Assembly (NCBI GenBank): GCA_018672145.1
Contig: JABHGH010000086.1
Span: forward strand, 1-18,280
DNA from: Flavobacteriaceae bacterium
Lineage (GTDB): Bacteria; Bacteroidota; Bacteroidia; Flavobacteriales; Flavobacteriaceae
DNA length: 18,280 nt
Reading direction: 5' to 3'
Within the stretch, counting starts at the first letter, position 1, and every line of letters begins with the position of its first letter. Shown here piece by piece: positions 7,539 to 14,137 of the stretch. A program made the translations under genes and the position numbers. A model generated the notes under the pieces. It saw only the letters and a program-made list of their open reading frames with translations, was not told where the DNA came from and ran no database searches.

Positions 7539-9056
7539 GTGGAAAAACAGAAACCAATACAGCAACAATCACAATCAAGTGCACAGATTGTTTCCCTGCA
7601 AAAAGGGAAGTTGCCGCCGCAAGCAACAGATCTAGAAGAAGCCGTACTCGGTGCAATGATGATTGATAAAAAAGGTGTGGATACCGTTATCGATATCCTA
7701 AGCCCAGCCTCTTTCTATAAGCAAGCACATCAATATATTTTTGAGGCAATGATTCAGCTTTTCTCTGACTCAAGCCCTATCGACTTGTTGACCGTCTCCA
7801 CCCAATTGCGCAAAGACGATAAACTCGAACAAGTAGGAGGTGATTTTTATTTGATTCAGCTTACTCAAAAAGTATCTTCATCTGCTCATATTGAGCACCA
7901 CGCACGCATTGTTCTTCAAAAGTTCATTCAGCGTAGTCTGATTAAAATATCTAATGAGATTATCGAAAGTGCTTACGACGAGACCAAGGACGTTTTTGAT
8001 ATGTTAGATGATGCAGAATCTAAATTATACGACGTCACACAAGGAAACATTAAAAAAAGTACAGATACTGCTCAAAGCTTGGTAATTCAGGCAAAGAAAA
8101 AAATTGAGGAAATCTCCAACCAAGAAGGCTTGAGTGGTGTTCCCTCTGGGTTTGCCGATTTAGACAAGTTGACTTCGGGATGGCAATCAAGTGATTTGAT
8201 TATTGTTGCTGCTCGTCCAGGTATGGGAAAAACTGCACTAACGCTTTCCATGGCACGCAATATTTGTGTTGATCATTCTGTCCCGGTTGCTTTTTTCTCA
8301 CTTGAGATGTCTTCGGTTCAGCTTATCACTCGTTTGATTTCTTCCGAGACAGGACTTTCTTCTGAAAAATTACGTACAGGAAACCTTGCCGATCATGAAT
8401 GGAAACAACTCAATGTTAAGGTCACAGCATTAGAAAATGCGCCTTTATTTATTGATGATACACCATCACTTTCAATCTTTGACCTACGTGCAAAAGCCAG
8501 GCGACTTTCTTCCCAACACGGCATCCAACTTATTGTTGTTGATTATTTGCAATTAATGACAACAGGGTCTTCCAATAAATCAGGTAACCGTGAACAAGAA
8601 ATTTCTATGATATCTAGAAATTTAAAAGCATTAGCGAAAGAACTTGATATTCCTGTCATAGCACTTTCTCAGTTATCACGTGCTGTAGAAACGCGAGGAG
8701 GAAGCAAACGTCCTTTACTTTCTGACTTACGTGAATCTGGAGCGATTGAGCAGGATGCCGATATTGTTTCTTTTATTTATCGTCCTGAATATTACAAAAT
8801 CGATGAGTGGGATGATGAAGAGCGTACTCCTTCAGCTGGTCAGGCAGAATTTATTGTTGCTAAGCACAGAAATGGTGGCTTGGAAAACATTCGTTTAAAA
8901 TTTGTAGCCTCACTCGGAAAGTTTGAAAACCTGGATGCGTTTGATGCTCCTATTGAGTTCCAATCAAAAATCAACAGAGATGGGGAGACCCCTTTCGATG
9001 GACCACGTATGGATCCTAATGATGCTTTTGATAACGAAGATGGCGTTCCGTTTTAA
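7539..9056 (+). CDS. dnaB: Replicative DNA helicase
   Basis: This 505-residue protein is the hexameric helicase that unwinds DNA ahead of the fork. The N-terminal scaffold domain starts at about residue 27 with the typical PPQATDLEEAVLGAMMIDKKGV. The RecA-like ATPase domain follows, with Walker A in ARPGMGKTALTLSMA at about 225-239, a Walker B strand in LIVVDYLQLM, and SQLSRAVETRGGSKRP plus LRESGAIEQDADIVSFIYRP forming the DNA-binding loop and arginine-finger region. No intein interrupts it. The start is the GTG at 7539, giving the usual length; there is no ATG before the conserved domain other than MMIDKK. The end is acidic, a common feature. A strong hairpin terminator follows directly. Confidence 0.96.
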   Translation: MEKQKPIQQQSQSSAQIVSLQKGKLPPQATDLEEAVLGAMMIDKKGVDTVIDILSPASFYKQAHQYIFEAMIQLFSDSSPIDLLTVSTQLRKDDKLEQVGGDFYLIQLTQKVSSSAHIEHHARIVLQKFIQRSLIKISNEIIESAYDETKDVFDMLDDAESKLYDVTQGNIKKSTDTAQSLVIQAKKKIEEISNQEGLSGVPSGFADLDKLTSGWQSSDLIIVAARPGMGKTALTLSMARNICVDHSVPVAFFSLEMSSVQLITRLISSETGLSSEKLRTGNLADHEWKQLNVKVTALENAPLFIDDTPSLSIFDLRAKARRLSSQHGIQLIVVDYLQLMTTGSSNKSGNREQEISMISRNLKALAKELDIPVIALSQLSRAVETRGGSKRPLLSDLRESGAIEQDADIVSFIYRPEYYKIDEWDDEERTPSAGQAEFIVAKHRNGGLENIRLKFVASLGKFENLDAFDAPIEFQSKINRDGETPFDGPRMDPNDAFDNEDGVPF

Positions 9057-9060
9057 GCAA

Positions 9061-9086
9061 AAAAAACACGCCTAGGCGTGTTTTTT
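9061..9086. terminator. Bidirectional intrinsic terminator between dnaB and rplT
   Basis: Six A residues, the 14-bp perfect palindrome CACGCCTAGGCGTG at 9067-9080 and six T residues form a symmetric hairpin with a U-tract on either strand. It lies 4 bp after the dnaB stop and 25 bp after the rplT stop on the other strand, so it can end both convergent transcripts. Confidence 0.9.
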
Positions 9087-9111
9087 ATTTTAGAAATCCT
9101 TGAAAGAAAAT

Positions 9112-9456
9112 CTATTTTAATTTATCTACAACAGCTTTAAAAGCTTCAGGGTGATTTAAAGCTAAATCAGCTAAAACCTTCCGATTAAGCGAAATGTTAT
9201 TTGCTTTCACTTTGCCCATAAATTGAGAGTATGATAAGCCATGGAGTCTTGCTGCCGCATTGATACGGATAATCCAAAGAGAACGGAAGTTTCTCTTTTT
9301 GGTTTTACGATCACGGTATGCGTACTGCCATGCTTTTTCAACAGCATTTTTAGCAATTGTCCATACATTTTTTCTACGCCCAAAGTATCCTTTGGCGTGC
9401 TTCATCATTTTTTTTCTTCGAGCCCTTGCGGCTACTGCATTTACTGATCTTGGCAT
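9112..9456 (-). CDS. rplT: 50S ribosomal protein L20
   Basis: This 114-residue, highly basic protein matches L20 throughout: MPRSVNAVAARARRKKMMK, then AKGYFGRRKNVWTIAKNAVE, RNFRSLWIIRINAAARLHGL and the C-terminal LNRKVLADLALNHPEAFKAV. L20 binds 23S rRNA early in 50S assembly, and in several bacteria it represses its own operon by binding the mRNA. It is the last gene of thrS-infC-rpmI-rplT. A 71-bp spacer separates it from rpmI, much longer than the other gaps in this operon, and the spacer holds a GC-rich patch that could be structured. A terminator lies 25 bp downstream. Confidence 0.97.
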   Translation of the reverse strand: MPRSVNAVAARARRKKMMKHAKGYFGRRKNVWTIAKNAVEKAWQYAYRDRKTKKRNFRSLWIIRINAAARLHGLSYSQFMGKVKANNISLNRKVLADLALNHPEAFKAVVDKLK

Positions 9457-9527
9457 TCTAATTTAAATTTTGAGGGAGGTGGCATATTTGCTCTTTAAGA
9501 CCCGCCCCATGGGTTATACACCTGTTT
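9457..9527 (-). promoter_or_regulatory. rpmI-rplT spacer, possible structured leader for L20
   Basis: In the minus-strand RNA the patch GGGGCGGGU stands out in an AT-rich spacer. It can pair in two ways: ACCC with GGGU across a 7-nt loop, or GGGCGG with the downstream CCUCCC with one mismatch. The two pairings are mutually exclusive. L20 autoregulates through mRNA structure in other bacteria; that this spacer does so is only inference. Confidence 0.25.
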
Positions 9528-9725
9528 TTACTTCAATCGAAGTTGTTGTTTTACATTGTCTGCATCGGCCTCATGAACCAAAGTTGAATGGGTCAGCTTC
9601 AGCTTGCGTTTTTTTGACTTCTTAGTCAAAATGTGACTTTTAAATGCGTGTTTACGTTTAATTTTACCAGTTCCGGTAAGCTTGAAACGTTTTTTTGCAC
9701 TCGATTTTGTTTTTTGCTTCGGCAT
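9528..9725 (-). CDS. rpmI: 50S ribosomal protein L35
   Basis: This 65-residue basic protein begins MPKQKTKSSAKKRFKLTGTG, followed by KIKRKHAFKSHILTKKSKKRKL, the standard L35 sequence. The length is normal (about 64-66). L35 is a small component of the large ribosomal subunit. The ATG lies 11 bp downstream of the infC stop, and the gene sits between infC and rplT as in most bacteria. Confidence 0.97.
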   Translation of the reverse strand: MPKQKTKSSAKKRFKLTGTGKIKRKHAFKSHILTKKSKKRKLKLTHSTLVHEADADNVKQQLRLK

Positions 9726-9736
9726 TTTTTCCGTCT

Positions 9737-10291
9737 TTATGATTTCTTTGGATTCATCAACATGATCATCCGTTTACCTTCTAATTTTGGGAGCTGTTCT
9801 ACTTTTCCGTATTCTTCCAAGTCCTGAGCCAATCGCAAAAGCAATATTTGACCTTGCTCTTTGAAGATGATGGAACGTCCTTTGAAAAACACAAATGCTT
9901 TAAGTTTAGCTCCTTCTTCTAGAAACTTAATAGCGTGCTTTTTCTTAAACGCATAGTCATGCTCGTCTGTTTGTGGTCCAAAACGAATTTCTTTGAGCAC
10001 AACCTTGCTCGCTTTGGCTTTTAAACTCTTTTCGCGCTTCTTTTGCTCGTAAAGAAATTTTTTATAATCAACAATCTTACAAACTGGAGGACTTGCTTTT
10101 GGAGATATTTCGACCAAATCAAGTTCCAACCCTTTTGCAATATCCTTAGCCTTCGCTAGAGGATATACACCTATTTCCACGTTATCACCAACAAGTCTAA
10201 CCTCACTAGCCAATATCTTATCATTGATCTTATGTGGATCTTGTTTTATTACTCGATGAGGACCTCTGCCTCTTCTTCTTCGTATGGCTAT
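9737..10291 (-). CDS. infC: Translation initiation factor IF-3, with an ATA start codon
   Basis: This 184-residue IF-3 prevents premature 50S joining and checks codon-anticodon pairing at the ribosomal P site. The N-terminal domain includes INDKILASEVRLVGDNVEIGVYPLAKA; after the linker the C-terminal domain includes KEIRFGPQTDEHDYAFKKKHAIKFLEEG. The first ATG/GTG/TTG-type codon in frame is a TTG at 10213, which would remove 26 conserved residues. Upstream the frame stays open and reads (M)AIRRRRGRGPHRV, the usual flavobacterial IF-3 N-terminus, with its first residue encoded by ATA at 10291-10289. An in-frame TAG at 10300-10298 prevents a start further upstream. IF-3 genes are known for rare start codons (AUU in E. 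coli) that let IF-3 repress its own translation, which supports this reading. The gene starts 10 bp after thrS. Confidence 0.93.
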   Translation of the reverse strand: MAIRRRRGRGPHRVIKQDPHKINDKILASEVRLVGDNVEIGVYPLAKAKDIAKGLELDLVEISPKASPPVCKIVDYKKFLYEQKKREKSLKAKASKVVLKEIRFGPQTDEHDYAFKKKHAIKFLEEGAKLKAFVFFKGRSIIFKEQGQILLLRLAQDLEEYGKVEQLPKLEGKRMIMLMNPKKS

Positions 10292-10301
10292 AACGTTCTA
10301 T

Positions 10302-12248
10302 TTAAGGTTTAAACTCTTTTAAATCTTGTTCTATGGTATCTTCTACCATTGACACAAATTCATTCAAGGGCATAGCCCCATGATCCTTCCCGCCGTGTTC
10401 CCGAACTGAAATAAGAGAATCTGTTGCTTCTTTTTCCCCAACAATGATCATATATGGAAATTTTTGAAGCTCGGACTCCCGAATTTTTTTACCTATTGTT
10501 TCATTTCGGTTATCGACGAGGCTGCGAATTTCGTTATTTTCCAATAATTGAGAAACTTTTTTAGCGTATTTTTCATATTTCACGCTCACACACAAGATAT
10601 TAACTTGATTTGGAGTGAGCCAAAGTGGGAAATTGCCTGCTGTGTGCTCAATTAAAATAGCAACAAATCTTTCCAGACTACCAAATGGTGCACGATGGAT
10701 CATTACTGGACGATGCTGTTCATTGTCACTGCCTTTATAAGTTAACTCAAAACGCTCGGGCAAACTATAATCAACTTGAATGGTTCCGAGTTGCCAGCTT
10801 CTGCCAATTGCATCTTTCACCATAAAATCTAGTTTTGGACCATAAAAAGCTGCTTCCCCAGTTTCAACCACATAATTTAATCCTTTTTCTTTGGCCGCAT
10901 TCATGATGGCGAGCTCTGCCTTTTCCCATTCATCTACGTTGCCGATGTATTTTTCTGGATGCTCTGGATCACGTATGGAGACTTGTGCTGTAAAATTGTC
11001 AAACCCTAAAGAACCAAAAACATATAAAACAAGATCAATAACAGATTTAAATTCGTCATCAAGTTGATCTGGTGTACAGAAAATATGGGCATCATCTTGT
11101 GTGAATCCACGAACTCTTGTTAGCCCATGCAATTCACCACTTTGTTCATAACGATAAACGGTTCCGAATTCGGCATATCTTTTAGGCAAATCTCGGTAAC
11201 TCCAATTCCGAGCGCTGTAAATCTCACAGTGGTGGGGACAGTTCATCGGCTTGAGTAAAAACTCTTCATCCTCAGAGGGAGTTTTGATGGGCTGAAAGCT
11301 GTCTGCTCCATATTTTTCATAATGGCCTGAAGTCATATACAATTCCTTGTGACCGATATGAGGAGAAACGACTTGCTCATATCCAGCCTTTCGTTGAGCT
11401 TCTTTAAGAAACTGTTCAAGACGTTCTCGAAGAGCCGCACCCTTTGGCAGCCACAACGGCAATCCTTGCCCTACTTTTTTGGAAAAAGTGAACAAGTCCA
11501 TCTCAGCACCAAGCTTACGATGATCTCTTTTTTTGGCCTCTTCAAGAAGCTCTAAATGTTCTTTCAGTAATTTTTGTTTTGGAAATGAAACCCCATAGAT
11601 TCGAGTTAATTGAGGATTCTTTTCATCTCCACGCCAATAAGCGCCAGCAATATTGGTCAGTTTTACTGCTTTGATAAAACCGGTGTGTGGCAGATGTCCA
11701 CCACGACATAGATCAGTGAAATCGGCATGATCACAGAAAGTAATATCACCATCAACAAGATTTTGTATAAGTTCTATTTTGAATGGATTTTCTTCTTGAG
11801 TATAGTATGCTAAAGCATCCTTTTTGGACACTTTTCGTATTTCAAAACGATGTAGTTCTCTAGCTACTTCAAGCATTCGCTTTTCGATTACCGGAAAGTC
11901 TTTTTCGGTGACTGTGTGTGAACTTGGGTCTATATCATAATAAAACCCTTGTCCAATGGCAGGGCCGATAGTTAGTTTGATTCCGGGGTATTGCTCTTCG
12001 AGGACTTGTGCAAGAACGTGTGCAGTAGAGTGCCAAAATGCTTTCTTGCCACCGTCATCGTTCCAAGTGTAGAGAACTAAGTCTCCATCTTCTTCAAGTG
12101 GAGTTACAGCTTCTATTGTTTGCTCGTTGTAACTTGCAGATAGTACATTGCGCGCAAGACCCTCACTAATGGAGCTTGCAATATCCATTGGAGTTGTGCC
12201 TTTTGTCACTTCTTTTACTGCTCCGTCAGGGAGTCGAACTCGAATCAT
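10302..12248 (-). CDS. thrS: Threonyl-tRNA synthetase
   Basis: This 648-residue class II synthetase charges tRNA-Thr. It has an N-terminal TGS domain (about 1-60), then the editing domain with HSTAH at 73-77 and the CRGGH segment. The catalytic core carries LKPMNCPHHCEIY (zinc Cys), the motif 2 region RYAEFGTVYRYEQSGE, DDAHIFC (zinc His) and motif 3 in HRAPFGSLERFVAILIEH. The C-terminal anticodon-binding domain begins around NQVNILCVSV. The ATG at 12248 lies about 13-16 nt after the predicted transcription start, so there is no room for a T-box or a long operator leader. It heads the thrS-infC-rpmI-rplT operon. Confidence 0.97.
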   Translation of the reverse strand: MIRVRLPDGAVKEVTKGTTPMDIASSISEGLARNVLSASYNEQTIEAVTPLEEDGDLVLYTWNDDGGKKAFWHSTAHVLAQVLEEQYPGIKLTIGPAIGQGFYYDIDPSSHTVTEKDFPVIEKRMLEVARELHRFEIRKVSKKDALAYYTQEENPFKIELIQNLVDGDITFCDHADFTDLCRGGHLPHTGFIKAVKLTNIAGAYWRGDEKNPQLTRIYGVSFPKQKLLKEHLELLEEAKKRDHRKLGAEMDLFTFSKKVGQGLPLWLPKGAALRERLEQFLKEAQRKAGYEQVVSPHIGHKELYMTSGHYEKYGADSFQPIKTPSEDEEFLLKPMNCPHHCEIYSARNWSYRDLPKRYAEFGTVYRYEQSGELHGLTRVRGFTQDDAHIFCTPDQLDDEFKSVIDLVLYVFGSLGFDNFTAQVSIRDPEHPEKYIGNVDEWEKAELAIMNAAKEKGLNYVVETGEAAFYGPKLDFMVKDAIGRSWQLGTIQVDYSLPERFELTYKGSDNEQHRPVMIHRAPFGSLERFVAILIEHTAGNFPLWLTPNQVNILCVSVKYEKYAKKVSQLLENNEIRSLVDNRNETIGKKIRESELQKFPYMIIVGEKEATDSLISVREHGGKDHGAMPLNEFVSMVEDTIEQDLKEFKP

Positions 12249-12267
12249 AATTGAATAATCAAGTCAA

Positions 12268-12297
12268 CAAATATAATATGATTCTAGGCTCTTTCAA
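12268..12297 (-). promoter_or_regulatory. thrS operon promoter (TTG-N19-TATATTTG)
   Basis: The minus strand carries TTG at 12297-12295, a 19-bp spacer and TATATTTG at 12275-12268. This fits the Bacteroidetes -33/-7 promoter in sequence and spacing. It is the only site in the window where I find both boxes, and it lies in the short gap after the DUF6095 gene, giving the translation operon its own transcript. Confidence 0.7.
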
Positions 12298-12306
12298 GGG
12301 GTAAAG

Positions 12307-12525
12307 TTAGTTTTCGTTGAAGAATCCGCGAACAAGCAACTTTATTCCTCGAAAACCATAAAAAATAGCAGCTCCACAAAAAATTAATCCAACCCCTAAA
12401 ACAGGGACAAAAAAGGGATGCTCTTCATTTCTTACAGCAGATGTATAAATTACAGGCCCTGTAAAGGCAAAAAACAATGCGACAAATAATCGAGAAAGTC
12501 CCTTGGTTAATAATGTTTTATTCAT
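12307..12525 (-). CDS. Small two-helix membrane protein, DUF6095-like
   Basis: This 72-residue protein has two hydrophobic segments, about residues 10-28 and 39-58, separated by a polar RNEEHPFF turn and followed by a short basic tail. The opening NKTLLTKGLSRLFVALFFAFTGPVIY resembles the flavobacterial DUF6095 family as I recall it; the function is unknown. The ATG overlaps the end of murQ by 8 bp, so it is probably translated from the same mRNA. A small inner-membrane protein tied to cell-wall sugar metabolism is conceivable from the linkage alone. Confidence 0.7.
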   Translation of the reverse strand: MNKTLLTKGLSRLFVALFFAFTGPVIYTSAVRNEEHPFFVPVLGVGLIFCGAAIFYGFRGIKLLVRGFFNEN

Positions 12526-13333
12526 GGTTTAGATGGTCTAAAACAGCACGCACACTACCATGTTCTTGCAATAATTGAGTTGCTTTTTCGGCGTTTATAT
12601 TGCTGACATTACATACCATGCGTACGGCACGTTCTTTTAGCTTGTTGTTGTTCAATTTCATGTCAACCATACGGTTTCCTTTTACATGGCCCAATTTGAT
12701 CATCAGCACAGTTGACAGTGTATTTAGTATCATTTTTTGAGCAGTTCCTGCTTTCATACGAGAGCTTCCAGTGATAACTTCAGGTCCGACCATAACCACT
12801 ATTGGGTGGTCACTAACTTCTGTAATAGGACTGCCTGGGTTACATGATATACTCGCTGTCGTTATTCCTTTTTGTTGACAATTTTGCAATGCACCCACGA
12901 CATAAGGTGTTGTGCCCGAAGCTGCAATTCCGACCACACAATCAAGATTTGTGACCTTTAGATTTTCCAGATCTTTCCACCCTTGGCTTGGGTTGTCTTC
13001 TGCGCCTTCAACAGCCGTTCGTATAGCATCATCACCTCCTGCGATAAGCCCAATGACAACATCAGGTGACACACCGAAGGTAGGTGGGCATTCTGAGGCA
13101 TCTAAGATCCCTAAACGACCACTCGTGCCAGCACCCAAATAAATTAGTCGCCCTCCCTTTTTCATTTTTGGGAGGACGACTTCAATAAATTGATTAATAA
13201 TAGGAAGAACAGTGCGTACTGCTGCGGCAATACCTTGATCTTCAGTACTAATAATTTGACTTAACTCTGCAACGCTCAGTTGCTCGAGGTTGTCATGGTT
13301 TGAATCTGCCTCTGTGATTTTGAAGAAGCTCAT
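12518..13333 (-). CDS. murQ: N-acetylmuramic acid 6-phosphate etherase
   Basis: This 271-residue SIS-domain enzyme cleaves the lactyl ether of MurNAc-6-phosphate, giving GlcNAc-6-phosphate and lactate, during recycling of peptidoglycan sugars. Diagnostic segments are IYLGAGTSGRLGILDASE at 64-81, ECPPTFGVSP, and GLIAGGDDAIRTAVEGAED. Glu81 and Glu112 correspond to the two catalytic glutamates of the E. coli enzyme. TGSSRMKAGTAQKMILN marks the second half of the sugar isomerase fold. The ATG at 13333 is preferred to an in-frame TTG two codons earlier. It starts 12 bp after the DUF4249 stop and overlaps the DUF6095 gene, making it part of the receptor operon. No N-acetylglucosaminidase, MurNAc kinase or PTS gene is seen nearby. 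Confidence 0.95.
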   Translation of the reverse strand: MSFFKITEADSNHDNLEQLSVAELSQIISTEDQGIAAAVRTVLPIINQFIEVVLPKMKKGGRLIYLGAGTSGRLGILDASECPPTFGVSPDVVIGLIAGGDDAIRTAVEGAEDNPSQGWKDLENLKVTNLDCVVGIAASGTTPYVVGALQNCQQKGITTASISCNPGSPITEVSDHPIVVMVGPEVITGSSRMKAGTAQKMILNTLSTVLMIKLGHVKGNRMVDMKLNNNKLKERAVRMVCNVSNINAEKATQLLQEHGSVRAVLDHLNHE

Positions 13334-13345
13334 ACACAAAAATAG

Positions 13346-14137
13346 CTATTCGGCTGTAAATGGAAGGGATTTTTGCTCAACAACTCTAAAATAGCCCAAA
13401 GCTATTGCTGTTTCATCATTTGGATTGACAAAGTTTCCAAGTAGGGTAGAAGTTGCGGCTGCAAAGGGTCCGCCACCATTTTGACCGCTATGGCTTAGTA
13501 ATATTTGCATATAGCTAAAGAAAGCTTCATCGATACCCACCATACGGATGTTGACTACTGTGTTTTTTGGAAACAAATCGTCGTAGAAGAACGAAAATGT
13601 AAACTCTTTTCCATCATAAAACCGGTCACGTGTCACCAACAAATTGTTGTAACCAAAATCAAATAAATAATAGTTTTCCAAATCAGGCAAGTCTGTCAAG
13701 GTGATTAAAGCCTCCGTTTCCGTACCGCTAAAAAGTTGACCATCGCCTTGAACAACCTTGTCAAAGCTACCTGAAAGCACTAATTCTTCTTCTGCGATGT
13801 AGGTTTTTCCATCAACTTCAACAGATAGCTTGTAGGATGTGTCAGCAACCAACGATGGTATGTCAACACTGTACTGCCCTTCTTTTTGATGAGTGACATT
13901 CCAAGATTCATCTCCTACATGTAGGGAGATATTGGCATTTGTCACTGCAGGGGTTTCGGATCCGTAAAAGTCGTATGTTTTTGCGACCAATACTTGGAGT
14001 TGACCTTCTTCACTCCCTATTGGGCGGCTGAGCTCTGCGTCAATCACAATTTGGTCTAGTGTTTGTTGTAAATCAACATCAATCACTTCCTCACACGAGA
14101 GGAAAATAAGACACACGATATATACTACTTTTTTCAT
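13346..14137 (-). CDS. DUF4249-type lipoprotein, partner of the TonB-dependent receptor
   Basis: This encodes 263 residues. A short lipoprotein signal ends in FLSC with Cys15 as the likely lipidated residue, followed by EEVIDVDL; acidic residues after the Cys are associated with surface display in Bacteroidetes. The body looks like beta-rich, immunoglobulin-like modules (for example ANISLHVGDESWNV, YSVDIPSLVADTSYKLSVEVDGKTYIAEEE), as in DUF4249 proteins, which are regularly encoded next to TonB-dependent receptors. A substrate-capturing or lid role by analogy with SusD is an inference; there is no SusD-type helical fold. The ATG shares one base with the receptor TGA (TGATG), so translation is coupled. 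In-frame TTG and GTG codons lie just upstream. Confidence 0.8.
   Translation of the reverse strand: MKKVVYIVCLIFLSCEEVIDVDLQQTLDQIVIDAELSRPIGSEEGQLQVLVAKTYDFYGSETPAVTNANISLHVGDESWNVTHQKEGQYSVDIPSLVADTSYKLSVEVDGKTYIAEEELVLSGSFDKVVQGDGQLFSGTETEALITLTDLPDLENYYLFDFGYNNLLVTRDRFYDGKEFTFSFFYDDLFPKNTVVNIRMVGIDEAFFSYMQILLSHSGQNGGGPFAAATSTLLGNFVNPNDETAIALGYFRVVEQKSLPFTAE

Noticed and set aside
10211..10213. TTG as the start of infC
   Set aside because: It would delete 26 residues that match the conserved IF-3 N-terminus in the same open frame. The ATA at 10291 fits better.
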